From the NCBI RefSeq assembly GCF_014695375.1, contig NZ_JACJOG010000055.1:1-64000 (forward strand): a stretch of DNA of 64,000 nucleotides, in the 5' to 3' direction. The translations under genes and the position numbers were made by a program. This DNA comes from Coleofasciculus sp. FACHB-T130 (GTDB taxonomy: Bacteria > Cyanobacteriota > Cyanobacteriia > Cyanobacteriales > FACHB-T130). Positions 1 through 8,981 of this stretch are shown here, piece by piece. Within the stretch, counting starts at the first letter, position 1. Every line of letters begins with the position of its first letter. The notes under the pieces were generated by a model. That model had not been told where the DNA came from, did no database searches, and was given only the letters and a program-made list of their open reading frames with translations.

Positions 1-139
1 CAATCTCTACTCGACTTGAGACTAACATGCTCAGGCTCAATTAATTAGTTTTTTTTGATGTAGCTCTATCAGCCCCTATGCCACTACCTATAGCGTACCT
101 GCGTAAGTCCTGAGCTAGGGGTAGTCATTGCCTCAGCAG

Positions 140-178
140 AAAAAAAAGCCCCTCAGAGACATGAATCTCTGGGGGAGC
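140..178 (-). terminator. Rho-independent terminator of RTX gene copy 1
   Basis: Read on the minus strand, a G/C-rich stem (CCCCCAGAGA paired with TCTCTGAGGGG, short loop) is followed by eight T residues. It lies about 40 bases past the stop of the first RTX gene. The second RTX gene has the same arrangement. Confidence 0.85.
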
Positions 179-214
179 TGAAGTTATCGAGTCAAGTTAT
201 CCCGATGTGTCAAC

Positions 215-964
215 CTAAACGCTGACAAAGTCAGCAGAAGCGTAAACATTGGTCGTATCCTGAACCACCGCAATCAAGTCATTGCCCTTATAGATTGCCG
301 TATCCAGCGCCGTGGTGCCTCCGAAGTCATAGCTCTTACTCAGGGTGTAGTCAGTGTAGCTGCCCTTGACCTGAATCTTGTCGCCCTCATTCCACTTGAA
401 GTCAGTGATGGTTGCGTAGCCACCACCCAGGTAGGAGACGCCACCGTAAGCGGTACCTAGCACGAAGGTGTCACCCTCGCTGCCACCACTCAAGGTATCG
501 TATTCACCAACCGTGCCGCCATAACCATTCAGGTAGTCCTTACCGGCTTCGCCATAGAGTTTGTCACTGCCAGTGCCGCCATACAGGCTGTCGTTGCCAT
601 AGTAGCCCAGCATCGTGTCGTTGCCTGCACCACCGGATAGGTAGTCATCCCCATACCAGCCATCCATGTGGTCGTTGCCTACTTCGCCATAGAGGCTGTC
701 GTTGCCGTAGCCGCCATTGATGTAGTCATCGCCGTCATAGCCGAGGATAGTGTCATTACCATCTTCACCATAGAGGCTGTCGTTGCCAGTCCAACCATCT
801 ACGTAGTCATTGCCTGCGCCAGCTTTCACAATATCGTCACCGGCTCCAGCATAGATAGAATCGTCGTAGGCAGTGCCGATGATCTGACCGTGATAGTTGA
901 AAGGATAGCCGGGGCCGTTGTAGGTGTTGTTGTCGTTGTAAGCGGTGCCGTTAATAATCGCCAT
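215..964 (-). CDS. RTX-type calcium-binding repeat protein (copy 1)
   Basis: This 249-residue protein is made mostly of glycine- and aspartate-rich nonapeptides of the GGxGxDxLx type (about residues 25-165). In RTX/haemolysin-type proteins these fold into a calcium-loaded parallel beta-roll. A non-repetitive C-terminal domain (about 170-249) ends in a hydrophobic DFVSV motif, as is usual for proteins exported by a type I system. There is no N-terminal signal peptide, and no ABC exporter or TolC gene is nearby. It opens with MAIINGT, as do the other RTX genes here. It is very similar to the gene at 1402-2103 and has two or three extra repeats near its N terminus. Likely an extracellular or surface protein; the exact role is not visible. 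Confidence 0.85.
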   Translation of the reverse strand: MAIINGTAYNDNNTYNGPGYPFNYHGQIIGTAYDDSIYAGAGDDIVKAGAGNDYVDGWTGNDSLYGEDGNDTILGYDGDDYINGGYGNDSLYGEVGNDHMDGWYGDDYLSGGAGNDTMLGYYGNDSLYGGTGSDKLYGEAGKDYLNGYGGTVGEYDTLSGGSEGDTFVLGTAYGGVSYLGGGYATITDFKWNEGDKIQVKGSYTDYTLSKSYDFGGTTALDTAIYKGNDLIAVVQDTTNVYASADFVSV

Positions 965-1401
965 AATCTTTGCTCTTTAGGATTGCTTAGAATTGGTGTT
1001 GGTCGGGGTGTTGGAATCAATCAATCGCTTGAATCGGTTGATTGGTGGTCAGTGATGTCCAAAAGGTTTGTATTCTCAGGAAATGTTATCGTTCGCCGTT
1101 GCACTTCTAGAGAGCTTTTGAATCTCGCTGGTTGCTCTATCGACTGGAGGCGGTTGATGCTGCTGGGAAAACCAGAATTTACTTTGTTTTTTCCCTGGTG
1201 CATTTTGTTGACCTCTATGCACTTGTCAGCCTGAGTAGCGCTAGTTATGCAAGTTGTTACAAACGTTTACATGAAATTGTGCAACCATACAGTTCAAGTA
1301 AGGGTAGCGATCGCGTAAACAGAAAAGAAAAAAGCCCCCCAGAGAAACAGGTCTCTGAGGGGAGGTGAAGTTATCGAGTCAAGTTATCCCGATGTGTCAA
1401 C
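965..1401. other. Gene-free spacer between the RTX copies
   Basis: This holds the upstream region of RTX copy 1 and, at 1324-1363, the terminator of copy 2. Most of it is a near copy of the region upstream of copy 2 (compare about 965-1270 with 2104-2410, including the shared tract TCTATGCACTTGTCAGCC). The duplication therefore included the promoter region. I see no convincing gene here. Confidence 0.7.
1324..1363 (-). terminator. Rho-independent terminator of RTX gene copy 2
   Basis: On the minus strand a stem (CCCCTCAGAGA with TCTCTGGGGGG) is followed by a run of T. It matches the terminator at 140-178 in sequence and in position relative to its gene, which supports duplication of a whole transcription unit. 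Confidence 0.85.
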
Positions 1402-2103
1402 CTAGACGCTGACAAAGTCAGCAGAAGCGTAAACATTGGTCGTATCCTGAACCACCGCAATCAAGTCATTGCCCTTATAGAGTGCTGTATCCAGCGCCGT
1501 GGTGCCTCCGAAGTCATAGCTCTTATTGAGCGTGTAGTCAGTGTAGCTGCCCTTGACCTGAATCTTGTCGCCCTCATTCCACTTGAAGTCAGTGATGGTT
1601 GCGTAGCCAGCACCCAGGTAGGAGACACTACTAGCGGTACCCAGAACGAAGGTGTCACCTTCGCTGCCACCACTCAAGGTATCGTATTCACCAACCGTGC
1701 CGCCATAACCATTCAGGTAGTCCTTACCGGCTTCGCCATAGAGTTTGTCACTGCCAGTGCCGCCATACAGGCTGTCGTTGCCATAGTAGCCCAGCATCGT
1801 GTCGTTGCCTGCACCACCGGATAGGTAGTCATCCCCATACCAGCCATCCATGTGGTCGTTGCCTACTTCGCCATAGAGACTGTCGTTGCCGTAGCCGCCA
1901 TTGATGTAGTCATCGCCGTAGTAGCCGAGGATGGTGTCATTGCCATCTTGACCATAGAGGTTGTCGTTGCCATACCAGCCATCAATGTAGTCATTGCCAC
2001 TTCCGCCATAAACTGTATCGTTCCCGTCTTTGGCGTAAATGGAATCATTGTAAGCGGTGCCGTTGAGTGTGTCGTTGTAAATGGTGCCGTTGATAATCGC
2101 CAT
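1402..2103 (-). CDS. RTX-type calcium-binding repeat protein (copy 2)
   Basis: This 233-residue paralogue of the gene at 215-964 is nearly identical over its last 150 residues. It has about a dozen Gly/Asp-rich nonapeptides (residues 10-150) that should form a calcium-binding beta-roll, then the same C-terminal domain ending DFVSV. Its N-terminal part differs: it reads MAIINGTIYNDTLNGT and lacks the insert seen in copy 1. Upstream region, coding sequence and terminator are all shared with copy 1, so this is a recent tandem duplication of a complete unit. Secretion by a type I system without a signal peptide is inferred from the family. Confidence 0.85.
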   Translation of the reverse strand: MAIINGTIYNDTLNGTAYNDSIYAKDGNDTVYGGSGNDYIDGWYGNDNLYGQDGNDTILGYYGDDYINGGYGNDSLYGEVGNDHMDGWYGDDYLSGGAGNDTMLGYYGNDSLYGGTGSDKLYGEAGKDYLNGYGGTVGEYDTLSGGSEGDTFVLGTASSVSYLGAGYATITDFKWNEGDKIQVKGSYTDYTLNKSYDFGGTTALDTALYKGNDLIAVVQDTTNVYASADFVSV

Positions 2104-2783
2104 AATCTTTGCTCTTTAGTAAGGATGAGAATTGGTGTTGTTTGGTGTGTTGGAATCAATCAATCGCTTGAATCGGTTGATTGGTGGTGGCGGATGTCCG
2201 AAAGGTTTGTATGTTCAAGAAGTGTTATTGTTCGCCGTTGCACTTCTAGAGAGCTTTCGGACATCGCTCGTTGCTCTGTTGACTGGAGGCTGGTGATGAT
2301 GCGTGGGAAACCAGAAGTTGGGTTGTTAATCTCCCCGTTGCATTTCGTTGACCTCTATGCACTTGTCAGCCTGAGTAGAGCCAATTATGCAGGTCGTTAC
2401 AAACGTTTACATAAAATTGGCAAATATGGGTGGTTGTGCCTCAGATCAGTGGGGAGATAGGAAATGAAAACCCTTCCTACATAGGCTTTTCAGCTTTGGC
2501 ACTGTAGATAAATGTTGTTCAAAGCGGCGTTAACAATTGCTTTTGACGTTGAAACATATCTTGGATCGCTCAAATGAGTGTCACTGAATCGTGCGACAGT
2601 TGGGCTATTTACTTTCAACCAGAGCGATCGCTATCCTTGAAGAACGCATAATTACGCGCCTAGTTCTTCCTTGCCACCTGCCGGAATCCTCACTCATCAG
2701 CCATCGAGAATCCGTAATCTCTAACTGTATGGAGTAGACATCAAGAGGAAAGTTATCTTAAATAGATAGGCTTCCAGACAAAA
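2104..2783. other. Intergenic region upstream of RTX copy 2 and of the sigma-like gene
   Basis: The left half (about 2104-2420) repeats the upstream region of RTX copy 1 and should hold the minus-strand RTX promoter. The right half is AT-rich, contains a HIP1 octamer near 2627 and leads into the sigma-like gene. I find no gene, RNA or clear operator. Confidence 0.6.
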
Positions 2784-3470
2784 TTGGCGCTGTATCAACC
2801 GAAGGGGCGATCGCAAATTATGGATGGACTAGAGTCAAAGCTTCGCTATCTGGTGAAAGAAGCCTGTATGCACCCGCATGGAAGTGCCCAGCGCCAGAAA
2901 AACTTAACTAGGGTGATCCGCTTAATCGCACACAAGCTTTGGAAAGAATATACGCCTTACTATGAAGATGCACTGCAACAGACCTGGGTGTATTTCTGTC
3001 AAAACATCTGTGAAGGAAATACTGGCGAAGCTTATGACCCGAATCGCAGCAGTGTCATCACCTGGCTGAATACCTACCTGAAACGGCGGCTTCAAGATTT
3101 CTATATTGACGGTAAAAAACAAGAATCGAGAACCGTTACAGGTCAAGCCAAAAGGTCAAAGTCGGGCGATATCGGTGAAACGACTGACCCGGTGGATAGT
3201 CTGGAAGCCACTCCGGATGTTCCCCCCTTGTTGGACGACATCATAAAGTGGGTGGAAGCCGATTCTCAAGGGGAGTTGCGCCGCACGCACATTGCCGGTC
3301 GTCCCGAAGTGAATGCTCAAGCGTTAATCTTGCGACGCTTACCCCCAGAAGCCGGTTGGAAAGAGCTTTCAGCGGAATTTAACCTCCCCATTTCCACATT
3401 GAGCAGTTTTTATCAGCGCCAATGTATCCCTCGCTTGCGTAAATTTGGTGAATCGGAGGGATATCTATAA
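2784..3470 (+). CDS. Sigma-70-like RNA polymerase sigma factor
   Basis: This 228-residue protein resembles a cyanobacterial branch of sigma-70-like factors. A region-2-like helical segment contains YEDALQQTWVYFCQNI and WLNTYLKRRLQDF (about residues 60-120). A C-terminal region-4-like helix-turn-helix lies at about 180-225 (RLPPEAGWKELSAEFNLPIS). The first usable start is a TTG at 2784. An ATG at 2820 would drop 12 residues, but the segment before it looks like the family N terminus, so the longer form is kept. It heads a plus-strand series with DUF1822, CHAT-CHASE2 and DUF928 genes, so it may control their expression. Promoter targets cannot be read from the sequence. Confidence 0.75.
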   Translation: MALYQPKGRSQIMDGLESKLRYLVKEACMHPHGSAQRQKNLTRVIRLIAHKLWKEYTPYYEDALQQTWVYFCQNICEGNTGEAYDPNRSSVITWLNTYLKRRLQDFYIDGKKQESRTVTGQAKRSKSGDIGETTDPVDSLEATPDVPPLLDDIIKWVEADSQGELRRTHIAGRPEVNAQALILRRLPPEAGWKELSAEFNLPISTLSSFYQRQCIPRLRKFGESEGYL

Positions 3471-3503
3471 ATAAAGATAAATAAAGAACGGAGCTTCCCA
3501 ACC

Positions 3504-4496
3504 ATGACTTTTAACCCCCACGAACTAGAAGATTTTGCCCTACCGTTACCGATTACCCAAGCCGCACGCACAATAGCACAGCAGTTTGCCACTCAGCAGC
3601 CGACGCCGCACAAAGCAGAGCAAGTTCTGTTGAATACCCTATCTGTCTGTGTGGTCAATGATTACTTGCAGATGATGGGGATTCCCACCAATCTTGCAGC
3701 CAGTGATAGCTGGAATCCCATCGTGCGCTTATGTTCTGATGTAGCTGACCTAGAAGTGCGGGGACTTGGTCGCTTAGAATGTCGTCCGTTGAGAAGCACC
3801 GAACAAATCTGCCACATTCCCCCCGAAGTTTGGTCAGATCGAATTGGCTATGTGATGGTTCAAATCGATGAATCGATGCGACAGGCAAGTGTGTTGGGAT
3901 TTACCCCCAGCGTTACTACCTCAGAGTTGTCGATCGGTCAATTGCGATCGCCTGAAGATTTACTCGATCGCTTGCAGGAATTAATGCATCCGATTACAGC
4001 GGCTGCATCGTCCCTCACCCCTGCCTTCCGCAGAACCCAAGCCAACTTGAGCCAATGGTTCAACAATGTTTTTGAAGCCGGTTGGCAAACCGTTGAAACT
4101 TTGTTAACGCCAACATCAAATCTAGCCTTTAGTTTTAGAGGCGATGTACTTGCTCCCAGTTTGGAACAGCCAGAAGCTGCCGTTCGCAAAGCAAAATTGA
4201 TAGACTTAGGGGTAGAGATTGCCGACCTTTTTGTTGCTTTAGTTGTTGAAATCAATCCAGAATCTGAAGAAAAAACGAATATTCTTCTTCAGGTGCATCC
4301 TATGGGTAATCAAGTTTATTTACCCCCTTCCCTCCAATTGATTGTCCTCGATGAATCTGGCTCTAATTTTCTAGAAGCTGAGTCAAGAGATGCAGATGAT
4401 TACATTCAATTAGAGTTTAGTGGCAATTCTGGAGAACAGTTTAGCGTTAGAGTCGCTTTGGGGAATGCCAGCATTCAAGAAGACTTTGTTATTTAG
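3504..4496 (+). CDS. DUF1822 family protein
   Basis: This 330-residue soluble protein has no signal peptide or membrane segment. The pattern (start MTFNPHELEDFALPLPI, central region with RLECRPL and VWSDRIGYVMVQI, C-terminal part with VHPMGNQVYLPPSLQLIVLDE) matches cyanobacterial DUF1822 proteins. These commonly lie between a sigma-like gene and a CHAT/CHASE2 gene, as here. It starts 33 bases after the sigma-like gene, suggesting one operon. Its biochemical function is unknown. From context, a regulatory or adaptor role for the CHAT-CHASE2 protein is possible. Confidence 0.75.
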   Translation: MTFNPHELEDFALPLPITQAARTIAQQFATQQPTPHKAEQVLLNTLSVCVVNDYLQMMGIPTNLAASDSWNPIVRLCSDVADLEVRGLGRLECRPLRSTEQICHIPPEVWSDRIGYVMVQIDESMRQASVLGFTPSVTTSELSIGQLRSPEDLLDRLQELMHPITAAASSLTPAFRRTQANLSQWFNNVFEAGWQTVETLLTPTSNLAFSFRGDVLAPSLEQPEAAVRKAKLIDLGVEIADLFVALVVEINPESEEKTNILLQVHPMGNQVYLPPSLQLIVLDESGSNFLEAESRDADDYIQLEFSGNSGEQFSVRVALGNASIQEDFVI

Positions 4497-4606
4497 CGAT
4501 TATTTGTAAACTTGAGACACCTCTTGTAATCCAAGAGCAATTTTTCCATTTATCTGGAAACAACTCTTACATTTAATTGCTGAAAACTAATCGTCCTACC
4601 GTCACA

Positions 4607-6979
4607 ATGGTTAAATTAGTTGTTATAAAACTATGGAGTGGTTCTTTTGAAGAAGGTTTCCCAGTCTCATTACAAATTGGGAACGATGGTGAACGCCCTT
4701 CGATAGAAAGCGTTGGAATGTTACCTCCCGCTCCAGAAATTCCCCAACACTACACCATCTGGACAACCGCTTATCGTCGCTTGGGAGTGCCCTACAGACT
4801 AGAAGCAAAAATTAGTCAACCGACTAATGTTGCCAAGATTGATGACTGTAGTTTGGCAGCCAATGTATTGCGCGATCGCTTAAATGTCTGGCTGAATTCG
4901 GAGCCGTTTCGGGCAATTCGAGAAAAACTCTTAGAACAATTAGTTCCTGCCGATGAAATTCGGTTCATTATCCAAACCGAAGACGTTCAGCTACGGAAAT
5001 TACCTTGGCATCTTTGGGAATTATGCGATCGCTACCCAAAAGCCGAAATTGCCTTAAGTGCCCCAGTCTACGAACGTGTAGAACAACTCTCATCGCCCAT
5101 CGAGAAGGTGAGAATTTTAGCAATTTTGGGGAATAGTACGGGAATTAATACCCAAGCCGATCGGATTTTATTAGAGCAATTACCTGATGCAGAAGTCAGA
5201 TTTCTGGTAGAACCACAACGGGAAGAATTAACCGAACAGCTTTGGAAACAAGGCTGGGATATTTTATTTTTTGCGGGTCATAGTTCCAGCCAGAAGAATG
5301 GCGGGACGGGACAAATTTATATTAATCAAACAGAAAGTTTATCAATAGAAGAACTTAAATATGGATTAAAAAAAGCGGTTGAACGCGGGTTGAAAATCGC
5401 GATTTTTAACTCTTGCGATGGGTTAGGTTTGGCAAAAGATTTGGCTTCTTTACATATTCCGCAAATTATTGTGATGCGGGAACCCGTACCGGATAAGGTT
5501 GCACAAGAATTTTTGAAGTCTTTTCTCGAAGCCTTTGCTCGTGGTGAGTCGTTTTATTTAGCAGTACGGGAAGCACGGGAAAGATTGCAAGGACTAGAAG
5601 CTAAATTTCCTTGCGCGACTTGGTTGCCAATCGTTTGCCAAAATCCGGCTGTGTTGCCACCGACTTGGCAAGGAATTGTTGGAAAAAGGAAAGAAGAATT
5701 CCCGATTCTCGATTCCCCACTACCATCCCCCTCCCGAACCTCCCAGACTCAACCTCAAACCTGGCGGGGACGACTGCGGGCAGCGTTGCTTGCCAGCGTA
5801 GCGATCGCATCATTGATTGCGGGGGTGCGGCATCAGGGAATGCTGCAATCAATAGAACTAAAAGCTTTTGACCAAATACTGACCAGGCGACCCGATGAAA
5901 AGCCAGATCCGCGCCTTTTGGTGATTACCATTACTGAAGCAGATGTTCAAGCTCAGAATCCAGAACAGAGGCGTGGGTCGTTGTCAGATCCGGCACTCAA
6001 TCAACTGTTGCAGAAACTAGAGCAGTATAAACCGCGAGCGATTGGCTTAGATATTTATCGAGATTTTCCCGCATTACCCAGTCAGAAAGATTTAGCCAAT
6101 CGGTTACGCCAAAGCGATCGCTTAATTGGTATTTGCAAAGTCAGCGATCCTCAGGCGGAGGAACCGGGGATTCCACCACCACCGGAAATCCCGACAGAAC
6201 GCTTAGGGTTTAGTGATTTCATGGTCGATTCGGATGGAGTGGTTCGTCGCCATCTGTTATCGCTGAAACCAGACCCCGCCTCTCCCTGTACGGCTTACTA
6301 CGCCTTCAGCGCCCAATTGGCATTCCGTTATTTAGCGGCAGAAGGCATTGTACCGACGATTAATTCAGAGGGGTTCTTGCAACTGGGTAAGGTGGTTTTT
6401 AAGCCTTTGGAGAGTTTTACAGGTGGCTACCAAGGAACCGATGCCTGGGGTCATCAAGTATTGCTGAATTATCGCTCCCACCGCTCCCCGGAAAATATTG
6501 CGGATCGAGTGACCCTCAGAGAAGTTCTCAACGGTCAGATCGATCCCAATTCCATCAAGGATCGGATTGTTTTGATCGGCACGAGTGCTAACAGTTTTCA
6601 TGACTATTGGCTCACACCCTACAGTCAAGGTCAGTGGGCTGAAAAGCAAATGCCGGGAGTATTTGTGCAAGCGCAAATGGTGAGTCAAATGATTAGTGCA
6701 GTGAAAGATGGGCGATCGCTATTATGGGTGTGGCCTCAGTGGGGCGAAGTTTTTTGGATTTGGGGCTGGTCTTTACTGGGAGGGTTGTTCGTCTGCTATC
6801 TGAAGTCCCCGGTCCACTTAGGGATAGCGATCGCCGCCGCACAAATCTTGTTGTATGGTTTATGCTTGGCACTGTTAATCCAAAGCGGTTGTTGGGTGCC
6901 TTTGGTTCCACCAGCGCTAGCCTTGGTAGCGAGCAGCACCAGCGTAGCCGTGTATGCAACCTTTCGAGCTAGACGATAG
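4607..6979 (+). CDS. CHAT domain and CHASE2 domain membrane protein
   Basis: The N-terminal half is a CHAT (caspase-like) domain. The expected catalytic pair is present: His225 in FAGHSSS and Cys270 in FNSCDG. After a Pro/Ser-rich linker and a membrane segment (about 385-405) comes an extracytoplasmic CHASE2 sensor domain (about 410-680, including IGLDIYRDFP and VLIGTSANSFHDYW). Two or three C-terminal membrane helices follow. The ATG at 4607 is preferred over a TTG at 4577 because MVKLVVIKLWSG is the usual start of the family. It probably couples an outside signal to a cysteine protease-like activity. The DUF1822 and sigma-like genes upstream are likely partners. The substrate is unknown. 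Confidence 0.85.
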   Translation: MVKLVVIKLWSGSFEEGFPVSLQIGNDGERPSIESVGMLPPAPEIPQHYTIWTTAYRRLGVPYRLEAKISQPTNVAKIDDCSLAANVLRDRLNVWLNSEPFRAIREKLLEQLVPADEIRFIIQTEDVQLRKLPWHLWELCDRYPKAEIALSAPVYERVEQLSSPIEKVRILAILGNSTGINTQADRILLEQLPDAEVRFLVEPQREELTEQLWKQGWDILFFAGHSSSQKNGGTGQIYINQTESLSIEELKYGLKKAVERGLKIAIFNSCDGLGLAKDLASLHIPQIIVMREPVPDKVAQEFLKSFLEAFARGESFYLAVREARERLQGLEAKFPCATWLPIVCQNPAVLPPTWQGIVGKRKEEFPILDSPLPSPSRTSQTQPQTWRGRLRAALLASVAIASLIAGVRHQGMLQSIELKAFDQILTRRPDEKPDPRLLVITITEADVQAQNPEQRRGSLSDPALNQLLQKLEQYKPRAIGLDIYRDFPALPSQKDLANRLRQSDRLIGICKVSDPQAEEPGIPPPPEIPTERLGFSDFMVDSDGVVRRHLLSLKPDPASPCTAYYAFSAQLAFRYLAAEGIVPTINSEGFLQLGKVVFKPLESFTGGYQGTDAWGHQVLLNYRSHRSPENIADRVTLREVLNGQIDPNSIKDRIVLIGTSANSFHDYWLTPYSQGQWAEKQMPGVFVQAQMVSQMISAVKDGRSLLWVWPQWGEVFWIWGWSLLGGLFVCYLKSPVHLGIAIAAAQILLYGLCLALLIQSGCWVPLVPPALALVASSTSVAVYATFRARR

Positions 6980-7011
6980 TCACTCACCTTAAAATTCCTT
7001 CGACTAGCTAT

Positions 7012-8070
7012 ATGAAGTTCCCTTTTAAACAGATAATCCTTGCCAGAGCGATCGCGCAGCGTGCCAAACCTTATATCTTGCACCTGAAAAACCTAAGCCC
7101 CCATGAGCCTTTCCTACCAGGGAACGGGGAGCCGAACTCCCCTCGCCTTGCAGGAGAGGGGTTGGGGGAGAGGTCTCCTAATACAAGCGGTGCCAAATGG
7201 CATACCCTCTTCCTGGTTGCTTTTATCGGCAGTTTGACACAAATCCCCGTAAAACCTGCTTTCGCAGAAGTCTTAACCGTACAGTCCAACGCGCCACCAC
7301 CACCAGCAGACCGTAGCGCCCCCGCTGGACGACGGCAAGGAGGCGCTAGCCGTAGCCCTGGCACCCTTCTGTTCAAGGCACCCCCACCACCAGCAGACCG
7401 CAGCGCCCCCGCTGGACGACAGCGAGGAGGGGCTAGCCGTGGTACGTGTCCAGCCGCGATCGGCGAGGAGCCTCTGACTGCCTTGGTGCCTGCGACTCAG
7501 ACAAGTTTGAATGAAGGACAATCTGGGAACTCACCCTTAAAAACCTTTGAGTCCGTATGGGCATTAACGGCTGCTGAGGCTCCTACCTTTTGGTATTACA
7601 TTCCTTATGCGCTCACACCCGACCTGCCTGTGGAATTCATCCTACAGGATGACCAAGGTAACAATGTCTATCAAACCAAGTTCATCGCATCCCAAAAGCA
7701 GCCTGGTGTAGTCAAAGTGCGTCTTCCGGCTACAATAGCGCCCCTAAAAGTGGGCAAGATGTACCGTTGGTTTTTCATGATTGATTGCGATCCGGATGCT
7801 CCACCCTTGGTTGAAGGATCGGTTCAACGGATTGCACCTTCTGCCACTTTGATGAGTCAGTTACAGAAAGCAACCCCACGGGAACGTGTGGTTCTTTATG
7901 CCAAACAAGGAATCTGGCATGATGCCCTCACTGCTCTTGCTGAACTCCGGAGTGCGAATCCCAACGATGCTGCCCTCACGAATGATTGGGTAAGTTTATT
8001 AAACTCTGGTGGCTTGGAAGCGATCGCTCAAGAACCTGTAATTGATTGCTGTACCGCTCAACAACAGTAA
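7012..8070 (+). CDS. DUF928 domain protein with palindromic-repeat insertions
   Basis: The C-terminal part (about residues 175-352, with FWYYIPYALTPDLPVEFIL) matches the cyanobacterial DUF928 family, which is usually exported and found next to CHAT and TPS genes. The N-terminal third is unusual. Residues about 42-56 (NSPRLAGEGLGERSP) come from a dispersed palindromic repeat read in frame. About residues 96-143 are two in-frame units of PPPADRSAPAGR.QGGASR type, 87 bases apart. A hydrophobic stretch at about 64-85 (LFLVAFIGSLTQIPV) looks like a signal peptide buried behind the first insertion. Export may therefore be disturbed, or the true start may lie further in. Function unknown. Confidence 0.75.
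   Translation: MKFPFKQIILARAIAQRAKPYILHLKNLSPHEPFLPGNGEPNSPRLAGEGLGERSPNTSGAKWHTLFLVAFIGSLTQIPVKPAFAEVLTVQSNAPPPPADRSAPAGRRQGGASRSPGTLLFKAPPPPADRSAPAGRQRGGASRGTCPAAIGEEPLTALVPATQTSLNEGQSGNSPLKTFESVWALTAAEAPTFWYYIPYALTPDLPVEFILQDDQGNNVYQTKFIASQKQPGVVKVRLPATIAPLKVGKMYRWFFMIDCDPDAPPLVEGSVQRIAPSATLMSQLQKATPRERVVLYAKQGIWHDALTALAELRSANPNDAALTNDWVSLLNSGGLEAIAQEPVIDCCTAQQQ
7136..7178. repeat. Dispersed palindromic repeat inside the DUF928 gene
   Basis: A C-rich then G-rich imperfect palindrome (ACTCCCCTCGCCTTGCAGG then GAGAGGGGTTGGGGGAG) belongs to the same family as tracts at about 18277, 26150, 44281 and 58975. Here it is translated as part of the DUF928 N terminus. Confidence 0.7.
7297..7440. repeat. 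Tandem 87-base repeat inside the DUF928 gene
   Basis: Bases 7297-7353 and 7384-7440 are near identical and 87 bases apart, exactly 29 codons, so the frame is kept. Each unit has inverted ends (TAGCGCC at 7314-7320 and GGCGCTA at 7342-7348 in the first), as in a mobile palindromic element that was copied in tandem. Confidence 0.8.
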
Positions 8071-8444
8071 ACAAACAAGTCTAATTTAGCCTCAAGGCTT
8101 TGGCAGGCGATCGTGGATTATGCGGTAATTCACCGGATTTGACATCGAAGCGATCGCACTCCTCAATGATTCGTGAAGGCGAGATACCCGACTTCAAGAG
8201 AGAAGCCGGGTATCTGAAGGGCTAGCTCACCATTAAAACAAGATTCCTATCAATCGATGCTGTTAGCTTCCGCCCTGCTTACATAACTAAATTGCACTTT
8301 TGTTCAAAAAATACTAAAGAATCCGGAAGCTAAAAATTCGGTTTGTAGATAAATGTGTTCCTAAAAAAGTAGAAAACTTCAGTGTTGTATATTTCAACAC
8401 TAAAATCACAGCCAAACCACTAATTTTTTCAAGGACTAATTAAT
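8071..8444. other. Intergenic region between DUF928 and RTX copy 3
   Basis: It contains the hairpin at 8182-8215, two HIP1 octamers, and an AT-rich stretch from about 8260 that should hold the promoter of the RTX gene. No coding potential was seen. Confidence 0.6.
8182..8215. repeat. Hairpin repeat, possible terminator of the DUF928 operon
   Basis: AGATACCCGACTTC and GAAGCCGGGTATCT form a 14-base stem with one mismatch around a six-base loop. There is no T run on either side, so it is more likely a common cyanobacterial palindromic repeat than a classical terminator. It lies 110 bases after the DUF928 stop and could still stop or stabilise the transcript. Confidence 0.55.
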
Positions 8445-8981
8445 ATGGCACTTATCAATGGCACTTTGGGAAACGACCCTAATTTGACGGGAGGCACAGA
8501 AAATGACACCATCAATGGTTTTGCCGGAAACGATAACCTCTATGGCGGCAATGGCATAGATACCCTCAACGGTGGAGAAGGCAATGATACCTTAGTTGGA
8601 GGTGCTGGCTTTGACACTCTCACGGGCGGTCCTGGCGCTGATATCTTTGTATTTAAAGGCTATATTAACCACACTCCACCGTCGGGCGGCGTTGTCCATG
8701 TTCAGAGTGCGGATGGTTTTGACACCATTACAGACTTTAATCCAGATCAGGATGCTATCAAAGCATTTGTTTCTGAGCCTGGTATTCCTCCCCATTTTAA
8801 ACACGTTACAGGCCCACCCATCATACCTCCAGGGGATGTTCTTGGCGCGCTGACAAATAGCGGCTTTGTCAGCACATTTCCAACGCTTGACCTTAGTAGT
8901 TTTTTGATCGATCGCATAAGTTACGTAAATCAATTTGAGTCGGGATTTAACCCAATTTTCACACAATCGCTGCTGTTTTAA
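8445..8981 (+). CDS. RTX-type calcium-binding protein (copy 3)
   Basis: This 178-residue protein begins [17 protein letters not shown]. It has about five RTX nonapeptides (residues 15-65, [20 protein letters not shown] and following). A C-terminal domain of about 110 residues starts ADIFVFKG, the usual transition from an RTX roll to a secretion domain. It has no signal peptide. It is the first of three tandem paralogues (9557 and 10548 are the others) that share a second, RTX-unrelated domain ([21 protein letters not shown] and FKHVTG). Likely a secreted calcium-binding surface protein. Confidence 0.8.
   Translation: MALINGTLGNDPNLTGGTENDTINGFAGNDNLYGGNGIDTLNGGEGNDTLVGGAGFDTLTGGPGADIFVFKGYINHTPPSGGVVHVQSADGFDTITDFNPDQDAIKAFVSEPGIPPHFKHVTGPPIIPPGDVLGALTNSGFVSTFPTLDLSSFLIDRISYVNQFESGFNPIFTQSLLF

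Noticed and set aside
668-1234. Open frame of 188 codons on the plus strand, opposite RTX copy 1; a similar one of 202 codons at 1852-2460 opposite copy 2
   Set aside because: The frames are the antisense of Gly/Asp repeats and are shared only because the two RTX genes were duplicated. The translations are valine/isoleucine-rich low complexity with no family likeness.
215-2103. Regular repeats that could suggest a CRISPR array
   Set aside because: The repeats are 27 bases long in frame and encode RTX nonapeptides. There are no constant repeats with variable spacers and no cas genes.
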